The notes under the pieces were generated by a model, which saw only the letters and a list, made by a program, of their open reading frames with translations, was not told the origin of the DNA and did not search any database. Both the position numbers and the translations under genes were made by a program. 64,000 nt of DNA from Cutibacterium acnes (lineage in GTDB: Bacteria; Actinomycetota; Actinomycetes; Propionibacteriales; Propionibacteriaceae), in assembly GCF_003030305.1 (NCBI RefSeq), contig NZ_CP023676.1, positions 1,922,001 through 1,986,000 on the forward strand. The letters are read 5' to 3'. Positions 1-9,238 of the stretch are shown here, piece by piece (position 1 is the stretch's first letter; every line of letters begins with the position of its first letter).

Positions 1-2247
1 CCCCGGCCTGACAGCATCAGTAAGCAGCTTCGACGCCGTTGCGGCCTCGGCCACCTTGATGTGGCGAGGCTGAGCGGAGTAGTCGTAGCTCACCGTCGAG
101 GGGCTGACATTTGGCCGTCATGACCCACAGCACGCACCCTGAAAGTGACTTTCCCGGTCTTCTTCGGCACCGCCTTAAGATAGGCAAGATCGGTGTAGCC
201 AGAAGCTAGATGGACGATCTTGCCGTCCGGGCCCATCGACTCGACGACGTACCCTGCTACGTCGTCGAAGGGCGCGGCGTGCCAGGATAAAATGGCTTGG
301 CCGTCGTCGTACACCGTGTCGAGTTGCACCTCACTCGGTGCCGCAGGCACCCCCGAACCGTCACGCACTGAGATGGCACCGACATTCATCTGGTAGTCGG
401 GGGCGGGTGCGAACTGCAATCCGAGGGTGGTCAGCGTTCGGCCTGCGAACCGGCCTAAGCGCAGGGTGGAGGTGTGCCAGCCGCCTTTGACACCGCTACC
501 GGGGCACGTCAACCGTGACGACGCGCCCCGGGTCGTCAGCGAAGACGAGGGCGGCTTTCATGGTGCCATGGTCCTTCGAGCTCTTGCGGAAGGTGATGGG
601 CATGCTCGTGTCTGCCGTCATGGCCAAGCGGGTCTTGAACAGCCGCAACGTCGTCGTCTTGCTCATCATCCCGTGGACGACGAGCGATGACCCGCCACAC
701 CACGCTCCGACTTGATGGTACAGCAGGCTGACCGGAGCGCCATGAACGTCCTTGCGTCGGTCCGACGGGCCATAGTCGAAGTCAACCGACGGACGTGTCC
801 CCTCGGTGTCGATCCACCACTGCCAGCTCGGCAGGATCGACTGGGCGTCCATGTCGGTCCATGATGCAGCAGCCGAGACGTCGCCCGCCGAGTACCACTT
901 CATGCCGTGCCCGGTATTGAAGTCGGTGTGGAACTGTCTCCCGCCGATGACCGAACGAGCCGGAATGAAGTCGGCGGCCCCTACCCAGGACGATGAGTCC
1001 GCTACGCCAACCTCCGGACGGGAATGGCCAGGATGGGCTCCGGTGTCCTTCGGATTCGACGTCACTCCTGAGAAGTACATCCGCTCACGCTCAGCCACCA
1101 TCCACTGGTAGGGATCCTGTTGGAAAAGTGGTACGTCCTTGTCCGCACCCTTGGGTTTGACCGCATCAGCCAGACCTCGCTGGTACATGTCGCTGGGGGT
1201 GAAGAGTGCAACCGAGGCCTTGGGGCTGTGATTTCGCCTCGACTCGTAGAGACTCGGAAGTTCGGTAGCTGACCGATGCTTGCCGTTGAACCCCGCCTGA
1301 TTCGCCTCGACACCGAAGAACAAGGACTGGTATGGATCGTATCCTTCAGCCTTGGCTGCCTCGACCGAGCGATCTTGAGTCCCGGGCCAGTTGTAGTTAA
1401 GGAACACTGAGTTCATGATCCTGCCGTGGTCAAGCAGACTGGCCTTGGACGAAGACCACGTACCTGGAGTGTTCGTGTACCACTGGGTGTAGAGGCCTTT
1501 CGACGTGAGATAGCTCATGAACGGCCGGAAGCGCGAGTCCTGAAGGTTCCCCTCCTCCTCGTTGAGGAAGTACCCGTCGTAACCGAAGTACTTAGCCATC
1601 TCGACTAGTTTCTCGGCGATGATGTACCCCCGGGATGTCGGATCCTTGTCGAAGGCTTCCTTAAAAGTCAGCCCGGGGCGGAAGGCCGGGTCGAAGTAGA
1701 TCGTCGCGATGGACTTGACGCCGTTGCGATGGGCGGCGTTGGTGTACGCGGGATTCGGAATGTCGACGACGCCGAACTCGAAATTGCGCGTCCGCCAGTC
1801 ACTGGTGGCAGGGTCATAGAGGGACTGTGGAGTCCGTGCGGTCGCTGAGCCGTGCCAGGGGCTCCAGTAGTCGGCATACTGCCAGAAGTTGAGGACGTTG
1901 TGGGCGAACCCGTCATTGGCACGGAAATTGCCGAAGAAGGAGTTTCCGTAGTCGCCCTGCATGAGCATGACCTGGGCCCTGGCATCCAGCTCCGGATGGG
2001 CCTGGGTAGACGGATCGTGAGGGATACGAGGTTGCAGGGGCACCTCGGCACGCAGGTACCGGGCGTAAGGGTCGGTCTGGGGACTCCGCGTCCGGATGTC
2101 CTGAAGTCGATGCCCAGCGTTGCGGGGTTGGGCCGATGCCAGGGCATGGGCTCCCACGGGTGCTACGGAGTCATCGGCGACGGCAGGGGGCGTCAAGGCC
2201 GCGAGCCCCACCAGGGCAGCGACCCCAGCGATAAGCGCTCGTTTCAC
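1..2247 (-). pseudogene. Secreted GH85 endo-beta-N-acetylglucosaminidase, two frameshifts, runs off the window edge
   Basis: The product resembles glycoside hydrolase family 85 enzymes, which cut the chitobiose core of N-glycans. GTG at 2247 is the best start: an AAGGA site lies about 6 bases upstream and a signal peptide with a VKRALIAG start and an ALTPPAVA end follows at once; the ATG at 2280 has no such site. The catalytic region holds YFLNEEE, with the Asn-x-Glu pair near residues 229-231. The first frame stops at 496 after VTVDVPR. Reading resumes one frame over with GSGVKGGWHTST, so the CCCC run at 501-504 has one C too many. The second frame stops at 90 after MSAPRR, and coding continues to the edge as STVSYDYSAQPRHIKV if the C run at 100-103 had one more C. 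A beta-sandwich-like domain lies between the breaks. Either a decaying gene or homopolymer sequencing errors. Confidence 0.8.
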
Positions 2248-2361
2248 GGTGTTCCTTTCTACGGTGAAAGCACCACTCATGATAAATCGATTTAGCTCTG
2301 CACGGAGGGCGCTCGGGTAATCAACCCGGCACGTACCCCTGTCACGACATGGAGTTATATG

Positions 2362-2380
2362 TTAGATTAGGCTCGCCTAA
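2362..2380. promoter_or_regulatory. DtxR/IdeR-type iron box
   Basis: The 19-base site ttagattaggctcgcctaa is a partial inverted repeat and matches the DtxR/IdeR consensus TTAGGTTAGCCTAACCTAA at 15 of 19 positions. It sits 17 bases before the ATG at 2398 and about 115 bases before the GH85 start. Repression of the rightward DUF2470 gene by an Fe(II)-loaded DtxR-family repressor is inferred; an effect on the glycosidase is possible but less clear. Confidence 0.65.
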
Positions 2381-2397
2381 GGCGAAGGGATGTGACA

Positions 2398-3303
2398 ATG
2401 ACTGCTCCACGACACGGTGAGGCCTCCGATGACTCCGACGCCCAGGAGGACACGGATCACATCGCATCAGCCCTGTCGCAGCGCTGTTTTTCCCTAGCCC
2501 GTCGCATCCTCGGCGGTGCCGGCATGGCCACAATGGTGGCCCACACCATGATCTCTGCCGGTGAAAGCCCAGAGAAGTGGACCTGCGATCTCCAAGCCCA
2601 CGGCGTTACGGCGTCGGGGCGTTTCGTCGTCGCCCAGCGCTCCCATCCCGCCCAGGCCCTCTGCCAAGTCCCGGCCGGACTGCCCACTGATGTCCGGCTG
2701 GAGATCTCCAAAGATGCCCCAGAACCGGCCATCCGCCTCCTGACAGCCACCCTCCATGTGCTCGGAACAATTACATGGCTAGCCCCCGCCCAAGTCGACC
2801 ACCTGTTGGCCACGGACGTGCTACCGAGAGAGGTATCGATCATCGCTGGATTCGACGACGCCCTCATCGGGGTCGTCGCCCCGTATCGCGCGATCCTTCA
2901 TGACGCCATGGGCAGTACCGAGATCGACGTCCCCGCTCTCATTGACAACATCCCCGACGACAAAGTCTTCCCGTCTGCCGAGGATGAGCTTTCCGCCTTA
3001 GACATCGTTGCCTCACTCGGCAATGCCCACCTCTCGCAGCTGTGCGACGGGGTACACAAGAAAACTGTATTCGGCTGCAGTTGCTGGTCTCGCGCAACTC
3101 ATCACGCGTGCCCGCACACCGTGGGCCGGGTATTCTGCGCTGACATCGATCGCACCGGATTGACCCTCATGTACGTCAACCCTGACCAGACGGGTGCGAT
3201 GTTCATACCTTTGGAACAGGACGCGACGTCCCTCACCGAGCTGGAGGCCGCCGTGGCCCAGCTCCCCCTGAACTCGGATCCGGTACGCCCTACGCGTGTC
3301 TGA
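2398..3303 (+). CDS. DUF2470 domain protein, probably iron/heme related
   Basis: The 301-residue protein has no signal peptide and is probably cytoplasmic. Its last 90 residues resemble DUF2470, the domain found at the end of HugZ/HutZ-type heme-utilisation proteins: a helix with LGNAHLSQLCDG, then IDRTGLTLMYVN and a closing TELEAAVAQL helix. The usual His-Asn-Asp-His of the helix is largely degraded and the segment between is Cys/His rich (FGCSCWSRATHHACPH). The N-terminal 200 residues are not recognised in detail. ATG 2398 is chosen over the in-frame GTG at 2392 because AAGGGA at 2385-2390 is correctly spaced only for the ATG. A DtxR-like box directly upstream suggests expression under iron limitation. 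A role in heme handling is inference. Confidence 0.6.
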   Translation: MTAPRHGEASDDSDAQEDTDHIASALSQRCFSLARRILGGAGMATMVAHTMISAGESPEKWTCDLQAHGVTASGRFVVAQRSHPAQALCQVPAGLPTDVRLEISKDAPEPAIRLLTATLHVLGTITWLAPAQVDHLLATDVLPREVSIIAGFDDALIGVVAPYRAILHDAMGSTEIDVPALIDNIPDDKVFPSAEDELSALDIVASLGNAHLSQLCDGVHKKTVFGCSCWSRATHHACPHTVGRVFCADIDRTGLTLMYVNPDQTGAMFIPLEQDATSLTELEAAVAQLPLNSDPVRPTRV

Positions 3304-3321
3304 CAGCCGGATCCGGGAACA

Positions 3322-3355
3322 GCGTGGGCCTCCTCTCCCCCGAGGGGGCCCACGC
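3322..3355. terminator. Hairpin between convergent genes
   Basis: The arms gcgtgggcc and ggcccacgc (9 bp) flank a 16-base loop, between the stop of the DUF2470 gene (3303) and the stop of the minus-strand DUF1540 gene (3422). Its position suits a bidirectional terminator; there is no T run. Confidence 0.6.
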
Positions 3356-3421
3356 CTGAATCACGGCGGTCAGTTGTACCGGAGGCGACGTAATGCGGGA
3401 GCATGAGAACCCGCATGTGGC

Positions 3422-3700
3422 TCAGCGAGCCTGGTAAGCAGTGCAGCTCGCGGCGTCGCTGATGGCAACCTGCTGGGCAGTGCACATGAGCTTGTCATTG
3501 TGGACACACTCAATACGCTGACATGCACCGACGCGGCCATCAGCTGAGGACAGACCGGCGCGAGCATCGAGATGGGTAACGGTTGCGCACGTGGGCTGCC
3601 CAGAAGCTCCACCGACGGTCACCGCGAAGGCGGTGCAGCCGGAATCATTGAAGGCGCAATCGGTAACGGAACAAGAAACAACGGGAGTTGCGGTAGACAT
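3422..3700 (-). CDS. Small Cys-rich DUF1540 protein
   Basis: The 92-residue protein holds two Cys-rich units typical of DUF1540: CSVTDCAFNDSGCTA near residues 10-24 and CQRIECVHNDKLMCTA near residues 60-75, with further Cys at about 38 and 86. The spacing suggests metal binding or a disulfide-rich fold, but the family has no firmly established function. There is no signal peptide. The start at 3700 follows an AAAGG site 7 bases upstream; a longer frame to 3931 is open but lacks such support. It is a monocistronic gene converging on the DUF2470 gene across a hairpin. Confidence 0.7.
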   Translation of the reverse strand: MSTATPVVSCSVTDCAFNDSGCTAFAVTVGGASGQPTCATVTHLDARAGLSSADGRVGACQRIECVHNDKLMCTAQQVAISDAASCTAYQAR

Positions 3701-4055
3701 GTCGAGACCTTTCATAAATGACCACCGCGTGTCTGACGTCGTCAACAATAAGCACTGAAAATATCCGCCTAGCGACAAGGAATGACGCTTGGAATCAGCG
3801 AAGCCTGACCTCTGTTTTCCCGGCCTCTTTCTGGTCTCATTTTTCACAACACTACCAATGTCAAAATATTCATGTTCACCAACTCTTGACGTGGATCGCC
3901 GCTCCATCACTTCAGCCGGCGTACACTTCAATCACCGCGTCGCTCAGAGTCATCGACTATCATTCGACCCCGTGCGACCCGACCCCGCTCCCCTCGATCC
4001 GACCGACGCTTCCCCTGCCCAGGCTCGCCGCCATCAGCCGGGGCTAGGGGTCGAG

Positions 4056-4802
4056 GTGTCAGCCGGGGCACACCGCTCGGGCGACCGGGTCCGGCGCGGT
4101 GTCGTCTCCTTCGTGCGGCGATCCCCCCGGATGAACGTCTCTCAGCAACGAGCCATGAATACCTTGGCCAGCACGTACCTCATCGACGTCCCCCGCGACG
4201 CCACCAGCACCTCGGTCGCACCTGGATCCCGTCTAGACCTCCCCGCGATCTTCGGTCGCACCGCCCCGCTTACCGTAGAGATCGGAGTTGGGTCTGGCGA
4301 CGTGCTGGCAGCGCTAGCGGCCGCCCATCCCGAGCGAGACTTCATCGGTTTCGAGGTCTACCTGCCCTCCATCGCGACGACCCTCAACAAGCTCGAGAAC
4401 GCTGGCGCAGGTAACGCCCGGGTCATCATGGCCGATGCCACAGCAGGGCTGGAACACCTCTTCGGACCCGCCGACCTCGACGAATTGTGGACCTTCTTCG
4501 CTGATCCATGGCACAAAAAGCGTCACCACAAACGTCGCATCGTCAACCCCGACACAGCCCGTCTGGTGACGTCCCGGCTGCGTCCGGGCGGTCTGTGGCG
4601 TCTGGCCACCGACTGGGACGACTACGCCCACTGGATGCTCGAAGTACTCTCAGCCGAGCCGCTGCTCAAGCCGGTCGACGCTGGGCCGGACGGTTTTAGC
4701 CCGCGCTGGCCCGAACGGCCGGTGACCCGTTACGAGAACAAGGGGCTGACGGCCGGACGCACCATTCACGACCTCACCTGGCGTCGCGTGGACGGGTCAT
4801 GA
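4056..4802 (+). CDS. trmB: tRNA (guanine-N7-)-methyltransferase
   Basis: TrmB uses S-adenosylmethionine to make m7G46 in the tRNA variable loop. The SAM site VEIGVGSGD and acidic FIGFEVY follow the class I fold order, and TFFADPWHKKRHHKRR is the family's substrate and catalytic motif; the end TRYENKGL is also typical. The frame is open back to 3789, but the residues before VVSFVRRSPRM are Pro/Arg/His rich and unlike the family, so GTG 4056 (GAG just upstream) is preferred, giving about 248 residues. GTG 4098 is an alternative. The stop overlaps the truA start as ATGA, implying coupling. Confidence 0.88.
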   Translation: MSAGAHRSGDRVRRGVVSFVRRSPRMNVSQQRAMNTLASTYLIDVPRDATSTSVAPGSRLDLPAIFGRTAPLTVEIGVGSGDVLAALAAAHPERDFIGFEVYLPSIATTLNKLENAGAGNARVIMADATAGLEHLFGPADLDELWTFFADPWHKKRHHKRRIVNPDTARLVTSRLRPGGLWRLATDWDDYAHWMLEVLSAEPLLKPVDAGPDGFSPRWPERPVTRYENKGLTAGRTIHDLTWRRVDGS

Positions 4803-5638
4803 CCCGCTGGCGCCTGGACATCGCCTATGACGGGGCGAACTTCTCGGGGTGGGCCACCCAGCCCGATCGCCGCACCGTGCAGGGTGAGCTGGAAACGTGG
4901 ATTCCCCGCGTACTCCGTCTCGACCAGCCCACTCCCCTAACAGTCGCGGGGCGTACTGACGCCGGCGTTCATGCCCGCGGCCAGGTGGCCCACGTCGACC
5001 TACCCGACAACGTCGACACCTCGGCGATGCTGCGTCGGCTGTCGCGGGTCCTCACCCCCGACATCGTCGTGACGTCGGTACGCCCCGTCCCCAGCACGTT
5101 CGACGCCCGGTTCTCGGCGCTGTGGCGTCGTTACGTTTACCGCCTGTGGGACGAGTCCTCCCGTCCTGACCCGGTGACCCGGTTCCACGTGGCACCCGTG
5201 CGAGGACACCTCGACCTCGACTGCCTCAACACCGCCGGCACTTCTCTTCTCGGGCTGCGCGACTTCGCGGCCTTCTGCAAACACCGCGAGGGCGCCACAA
5301 CAATCCGTACCCTCCTCGACTGCCACGCCGAACGGCTCGACGACCCGTGCGGCACCGTCGAAGTGACCGTCCGCGCTGACGCCTTTTGTCACTCCATGGT
5401 GAGATCCCTCGTCGGAGCTCTCACCGCAGTCGCCTCGGGGCGGCGCAGCCAAGATTGGCTCGACAACGTCGCCGCCAGTACCTCGCGGGCATCATCAGTG
5501 CTCGTCATGCCGGCCTGCGGGCTCACCCTCGAAGAGGTCGGCTACCCGTCCGACGAGGATCTCGCTCGACGCGCTGCCCAAGCCCGTTCCCGTCGAAGCC
5601 ACAACGACATCTGCGACACCTGTTGGGGGGACCGATGA
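4799..5638 (+). CDS. truA: tRNA pseudouridine(38-40) synthase
   Basis: TruA converts U38, U39 and U40 in the anticodon stem-loop to pseudouridine. The 279 residues are normal length. The catalytic loop GRTDAGVHARGQV (around residues 51-63) holds the essential Asp, and FDARFSALWRRYVYR and SMVRSLVG are further family blocks. A short C-terminal tail with a C-x2-C pair (NDICDTCWGD) is not part of the usual enzyme. Both ends overlap neighbours by ATGA, so trmB, truA and the next methyltransferase form one translationally coupled RNA-modification unit. Confidence 0.95.
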   Translation: MTRWRLDIAYDGANFSGWATQPDRRTVQGELETWIPRVLRLDQPTPLTVAGRTDAGVHARGQVAHVDLPDNVDTSAMLRRLSRVLTPDIVVTSVRPVPSTFDARFSALWRRYVYRLWDESSRPDPVTRFHVAPVRGHLDLDCLNTAGTSLLGLRDFAAFCKHREGATTIRTLLDCHAERLDDPCGTVEVTVRADAFCHSMVRSLVGALTAVASGRRSQDWLDNVAASTSRASSVLVMPACGLTLEEVGYPSDEDLARRAAQARSRRSHNDICDTCWGDR

Positions 5639-6255
5639 GCCAATCCAGCCACGACGACCATTCCCCCACCCACTACTTCACCACCCCAGAGGGACCCACC
5701 CGCACCCGCACTATCACCGTCAACGTCTGGGATGATTCCATGACTATGACAACGGCCGGCGGAGTGTTCTCCGGGACTCGACTCGACCCGGGTACCGCTG
5801 TCCTTATGCGGTCAGTGACTCCTCCACCATCCAACGGCACGTTTCTCGATCTCGGCTGCGGGTACGGCCCGATCGCCTGTGCGCTGGCCCGGGCCTGCTC
5901 CGGCTCCCACATCGTCGCCGTCGATGTCAACGACCTGGCCATCGACTTGACGACCCGCAATGCCAAGGCCCTCCGGGTCGGCGATCGCGTCCACGCCTGC
6001 CGTCCTGAGGAGGTCGACCCTGACCTTCGTTTCGACGAGATCTGGTCAAACCCGCCGATCCGGGTAGGCAAGGCGGCCTTACACGAAATATTGACAACGT
6101 GGCTGGCGCGCCTGAGCGACGAAGGAGTCGCTCACCTCGTCGTCGGGAAAAACCTCGGCGCAGACTCTCTCACCAGCTGGCTGTGCGAGCAAGGATTCGA
6201 CGCAGCCCGAGTCGCTTCCGCGAAAGGATTCCGGATCATCGACGTCCATGCCTAA
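5635..6255 (+). CDS. RsmC-like class I SAM methyltransferase (putative 16S rRNA m2G)
   Basis: This 206-residue protein matches the C-terminal catalytic half of the RsmC/RlmG guanine-N2 methyltransferases, the short form common in Gram-positives. Visible blocks are YFTTPEGPTRTRTITVNVWD, the SAM loop FLDLGCGYGPIACALA, the acidic VAVDVNDLAI, and SNPPIRVGK, the catalytic NPP(F/I) motif. The ATG at 5635 overlaps the truA stop (ATGA) and follows a run of G. The frame extends back to 5386, but that part shadows truA. The rRNA target is inferred from family and neighbours. Confidence 0.82.
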   Translation: MSQSSHDDHSPTHYFTTPEGPTRTRTITVNVWDDSMTMTTAGGVFSGTRLDPGTAVLMRSVTPPPSNGTFLDLGCGYGPIACALARACSGSHIVAVDVNDLAIDLTTRNAKALRVGDRVHACRPEEVDPDLRFDEIWSNPPIRVGKAALHEILTTWLARLSDEGVAHLVVGKNLGADSLTSWLCEQGFDAARVASAKGFRIIDVHA

Positions 6256-6323
6256 CCTGGTCGTAAACTGAAATGGTGCCACTAGGAAGCGAAGCCGACA
6301 ACGACTGGAACCGGCGCTGAACC

Positions 6324-7586
6324 ATGTCAAGATTGGTGACGAGGACAGCCAACCCGGTCGTTGGGATTCCGGTAGCAGCCACCCCAAGCAGTACGAGGAC
6401 CGTCCATCCGTGGTCGTGGTGGGCCTGGGCGGCAGGCTGCGGTATCGCCATCAGCCTCACCAATAATCCGCTCCTCGTCGTCCTCATCACGGCAGCCGTC
6501 ACCCTCGTCGTCGCTGTGCGCCGCACTGACGAACCGTGGGCCAGGTCCGCAAGGGTGTATGCCGGCATGGCCTTCACGGTCATCATTATTCGCGTATTCT
6601 TTCAAATTCTTACGGGTGGCGACGGGAAGGGAACCGTGCTCTTCCGTCTTCCCGAAGCGTCCCTGCCCAACTGGGCTGCCGGAATTTGCCTCGGCGGGCC
6701 GGTCACTGCTGAAGGGCTGGCCGCCACCGGTTACGACGCCCTCCGACTAGCCGGAATGCTGGCCTGCCTCGGTGCCGCCAACTCGTTGGCCAACCCCAGA
6801 CGCGTCCTCAAATCCGTGCCAGCGGCACTGCACGACATTTCGGTGGCCGTCGTCATCGCGCTATCGGTCTTTCCTCAACTCATCGCCTCGGCGCAGCGGG
6901 TCCGACGAGCCCGACGGCTACGCGGGAACACACGAAAAGGGATCCGCGCCCTGGGGGCCGTGCTCGTCCCGGTATTGGAAGACTCGGTGGAGATGTCGAT
7001 GTCCCTGGCCCGCGGGATGGAGTCCCGCGGATACGGGCGCACCCGTGACGGCCGTCGCGTCCGCCCGGGAACCCGCGTTCTGCTCGTCGTGTCCGTGATG
7101 GCACTGACCCTAGGGTGCTACGGCGTCCTGGCCAACCCGACCGGATCCTTCAGCACCGACCCGTCAACGTGCGCACCCGGCAGCCTGTGCTCATGGCTCC
7201 TCATGGACCGAATGGGTCAGCACATCGGCGCCGTGCTCATCGTCGCCGGGATCATCGGGTCGGTCGTCGGATTACGGATCTCGGGACGTCGCCTCGGGGT
7301 AAGTCGATACCGCCCCGATCCGTGGACCTGGCAGGCTACGGCGTCCTGCTTGTGCGGAGCAGTTGCGATAGTCGCCATGATCTGGCTATCCCGCGCCAAC
7401 CCCAAGGCCATCACCGTCTCTACATCGCCGGTAGTTTGGCCGCCACTGGAACCAGCAATGCTCCTCCTCGTCGTGGCAGCCGCCTTACCTGGGGTTTTCA
7501 CCCCCGCACCCCAAAGATCCACCCAGGCTGACCCCGAGCAGGCCGCGTCGTGGACATCCCGACAAGACGAGGTACCCCAGTCATGA
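6324..7586 (+). CDS. ecfT: ECF transporter transmembrane coupling subunit
   Basis: EcfT is the membrane scaffold linking the S subunit to the ATPases of energy-coupling-factor vitamin/metal importers. The 420-residue protein has several hydrophobic segments and the two coupling-helix motifs of the family: RRARRLRG and SLARGMESRGYGR (Ala-Arg-Gly type), spaced as in CbiQ/EcfT proteins. It is longer than the usual 250-270 residues because two to four extra C-terminal membrane segments follow the core. No strong ribosome site precedes ATG 6324, and the 68-base gap behind the methyltransferase gene is too short for a vitamin riboswitch. The end overlaps the ATPase start (ATGA). Confidence 0.85.
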   Translation: MSRLVTRTANPVVGIPVAATPSSTRTVHPWSWWAWAAGCGIAISLTNNPLLVVLITAAVTLVVAVRRTDEPWARSARVYAGMAFTVIIIRVFFQILTGGDGKGTVLFRLPEASLPNWAAGICLGGPVTAEGLAATGYDALRLAGMLACLGAANSLANPRRVLKSVPAALHDISVAVVIALSVFPQLIASAQRVRRARRLRGNTRKGIRALGAVLVPVLEDSVEMSMSLARGMESRGYGRTRDGRRVRPGTRVLLVVSVMALTLGCYGVLANPTGSFSTDPSTCAPGSLCSWLLMDRMGQHIGAVLIVAGIIGSVVGLRISGRRLGVSRYRPDPWTWQATASCLCGAVAIVAMIWLSRANPKAITVSTSPVVWPPLEPAMLLLVVAAALPGVFTPAPQRSTQADPEQAASWTSRQDEVPQS

Positions 7587-9238
7587 GCGATGTCATCACC
7601 CTGTCGAACGTGTCGATAACCCACCCCGGGGCCTCGACTCCGACCCTGAGGAATATCAATCTCACCGTCGCCGAGGGGGACCTGACCCTGGTCGTCGGGC
7701 GCACCGGCACCGGTAAGTCAACCCTGCTGGGGACCCTCAACGGGATCGTCCCACACTTCAGCGGCGGGCGCCTCGATGGCACCGTAACGGTTGCCGGGCG
7801 CGACACCCGCACACACCGCCCCCGCGAACTGGCCGACGTCGTAGGTGTCGTCGGACAGAACCCGGTTGCCGGGTTTGTTACCGATACCGTGGAGGACGAG
7901 ATCGCCTACGGCATGGAGCAGCTGGGCATTTCGCCGTCCGTGATGCGCAAGAGGGTCGAGGAAATCCTGGACCTCATGGGGATTGCCGATCTGCGCCGCA
8001 GGGCCTTGCTGAGCCTCTCTGGCGGTCAGCAACAGCGGGTGGCCATCGCCGCCGTTCTGGCTGCCCAGCCTCGCATCCTTGTCCTCGACGAACCGACCAG
8101 CGCCCTCGATCCCACGGCAGCCCAGGACGTTCTTGCCTCTATTACCACGCTGGTCCATGACGTCGGCCTAACCGTGATCCTCGCCGAGCATCGTCTAGAA
8201 CGCGTCATGCACGCCGCCGACGCCCTCTGGTGGCTACCCGGTGATGGCTCGGTCGTCCAAGGAAGGCCCGAGGAGGTGTTGGCCCGCGCCGACGTCGTCC
8301 CGCCGCTGGCTGCCCTGAGCCGCGCCATGGGATGGCCGACTGTCCCACTGTCAGTACGCGAAGCTCGCCGTCGAGTCGGTCCACGTCCGGGCCTCCCACG
8401 TGCTCCGCAACCCTCCGAAGCGATGACCTGGCCCGGGGGCGGCAACGAGGTATTGCGTTTGGAGACGCTTGGGGTCAATTACGGCCAGGTGCGCGCCGTC
8501 GATGCCCTGACGACCACCGTAGAGCGCGGCACCATCACCTGCCTCATGGGTCGAAATGGATCAGGCAAGTCGTCTCTGATGTGGGCGATCCAAGGGGCAA
8601 CAAAGTCCTCAGGGAGGGTACTGGTCAACCACGAGGGTTCTTGGGCTGACCCCCGCAAAGCCGACGCCGCGACCGCTCGACGAATGGTGAGCTTAGTCCC
8701 GCAGTCAGCCTCCGATCTGCTCTACTTACCGACCGTCGCTGAGGAGTGTGCCCAGGCCGACAAGGAGTCCGGGGTGCCTGCCGGCACCACGCGCGCCATC
8801 TTGTCCCGTCTCAGGGTGGAATTGCCGGAAGATCGCAATCCCCGGGACATGTCGGAAGGCCAGCGACTGGCCCTCGTCCTAGCGATCCAGCTGTCCAGTC
8901 GCCCCGATGTCGTCCTCCTTGACGAGCCCACCCGCGGCCTCGACTACGCCATGAAAACCGAGCTAACCAGAATCGTCAAGGGTATTGCCGCCGGCGCTAC
9001 TGGCGATCCAGCGGCGGTATTGCTGGCCACCCACGACGTGGAATTCGCCGCAACAACAACGGATCGCACCATCGTCATGGCCACCGGCCACATTGTTGCC
9101 GACGGATCCACACGCTCAGTGTGCACCTCCTCGCCCGGATTCAGTCCACAAATCGCCAAGGTCTTTCACCCGGCCGATGTGATGACGATCGCCGACGTCG
9201 AGAGGCTCGTGAACACCCCGGCAGGAGACCGCCGATGA
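7583..9238 (+). CDS. ECF transporter fused double ATPase
   Basis: Two complete ABC ATPase domains are fused in 551 residues, replacing the separate EcfA and EcfA' subunits. Domain 1 has Walker A GRTGTGKST (about residues 39-47), signature LSGGQQQR, Walker B VLDEPTSALD and the switch His in LAEHRLE. Domain 2 has GRNGSGKSS, a diverged signature MSEGQRLAL, VVLLDEPTRGLD and switch His in LLATHDVE. ATG 7583 overlaps the ecfT stop and its own stop overlaps the S-subunit start (ATGA), so T, AA and S are made from one coupled unit at the cytoplasmic membrane. Confidence 0.9.
   Translation: MSDVITLSNVSITHPGASTPTLRNINLTVAEGDLTLVVGRTGTGKSTLLGTLNGIVPHFSGGRLDGTVTVAGRDTRTHRPRELADVVGVVGQNPVAGFVTDTVEDEIAYGMEQLGISPSVMRKRVEEILDLMGIADLRRRALLSLSGGQQQRVAIAAVLAAQPRILVLDEPTSALDPTAAQDVLASITTLVHDVGLTVILAEHRLERVMHAADALWWLPGDGSVVQGRPEEVLARADVVPPLAALSRAMGWPTVPLSVREARRRVGPRPGLPRAPQPSEAMTWPGGGNEVLRLETLGVNYGQVRAVDALTTTVERGTITCLMGRNGSGKSSLMWAIQGATKSSGRVLVNHEGSWADPRKADAATARRMVSLVPQSASDLLYLPTVAEECAQADKESGVPAGTTRAILSRLRVELPEDRNPRDMSEGQRLALVLAIQLSSRPDVVLLDEPTRGLDYAMKTELTRIVKGIAAGATGDPAAVLLATHDVEFAATTTDRTIVMATGHIVADGSTRSVCTSSPGFSPQIAKVFHPADVMTIADVERLVNTPAGDRR

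Noticed and set aside
3789-4055. N-terminal extension of TrmB from ATG 3789
   Set aside because: The 89 extra residues are Pro/His/Arg rich and unlike the family; GTG 4056 gives a normal length.
6256-6323. Possible vitamin riboswitch before the ECF operon
   Set aside because: Only 68 bases are available, and no B12-box or thiamine-type core is visible.
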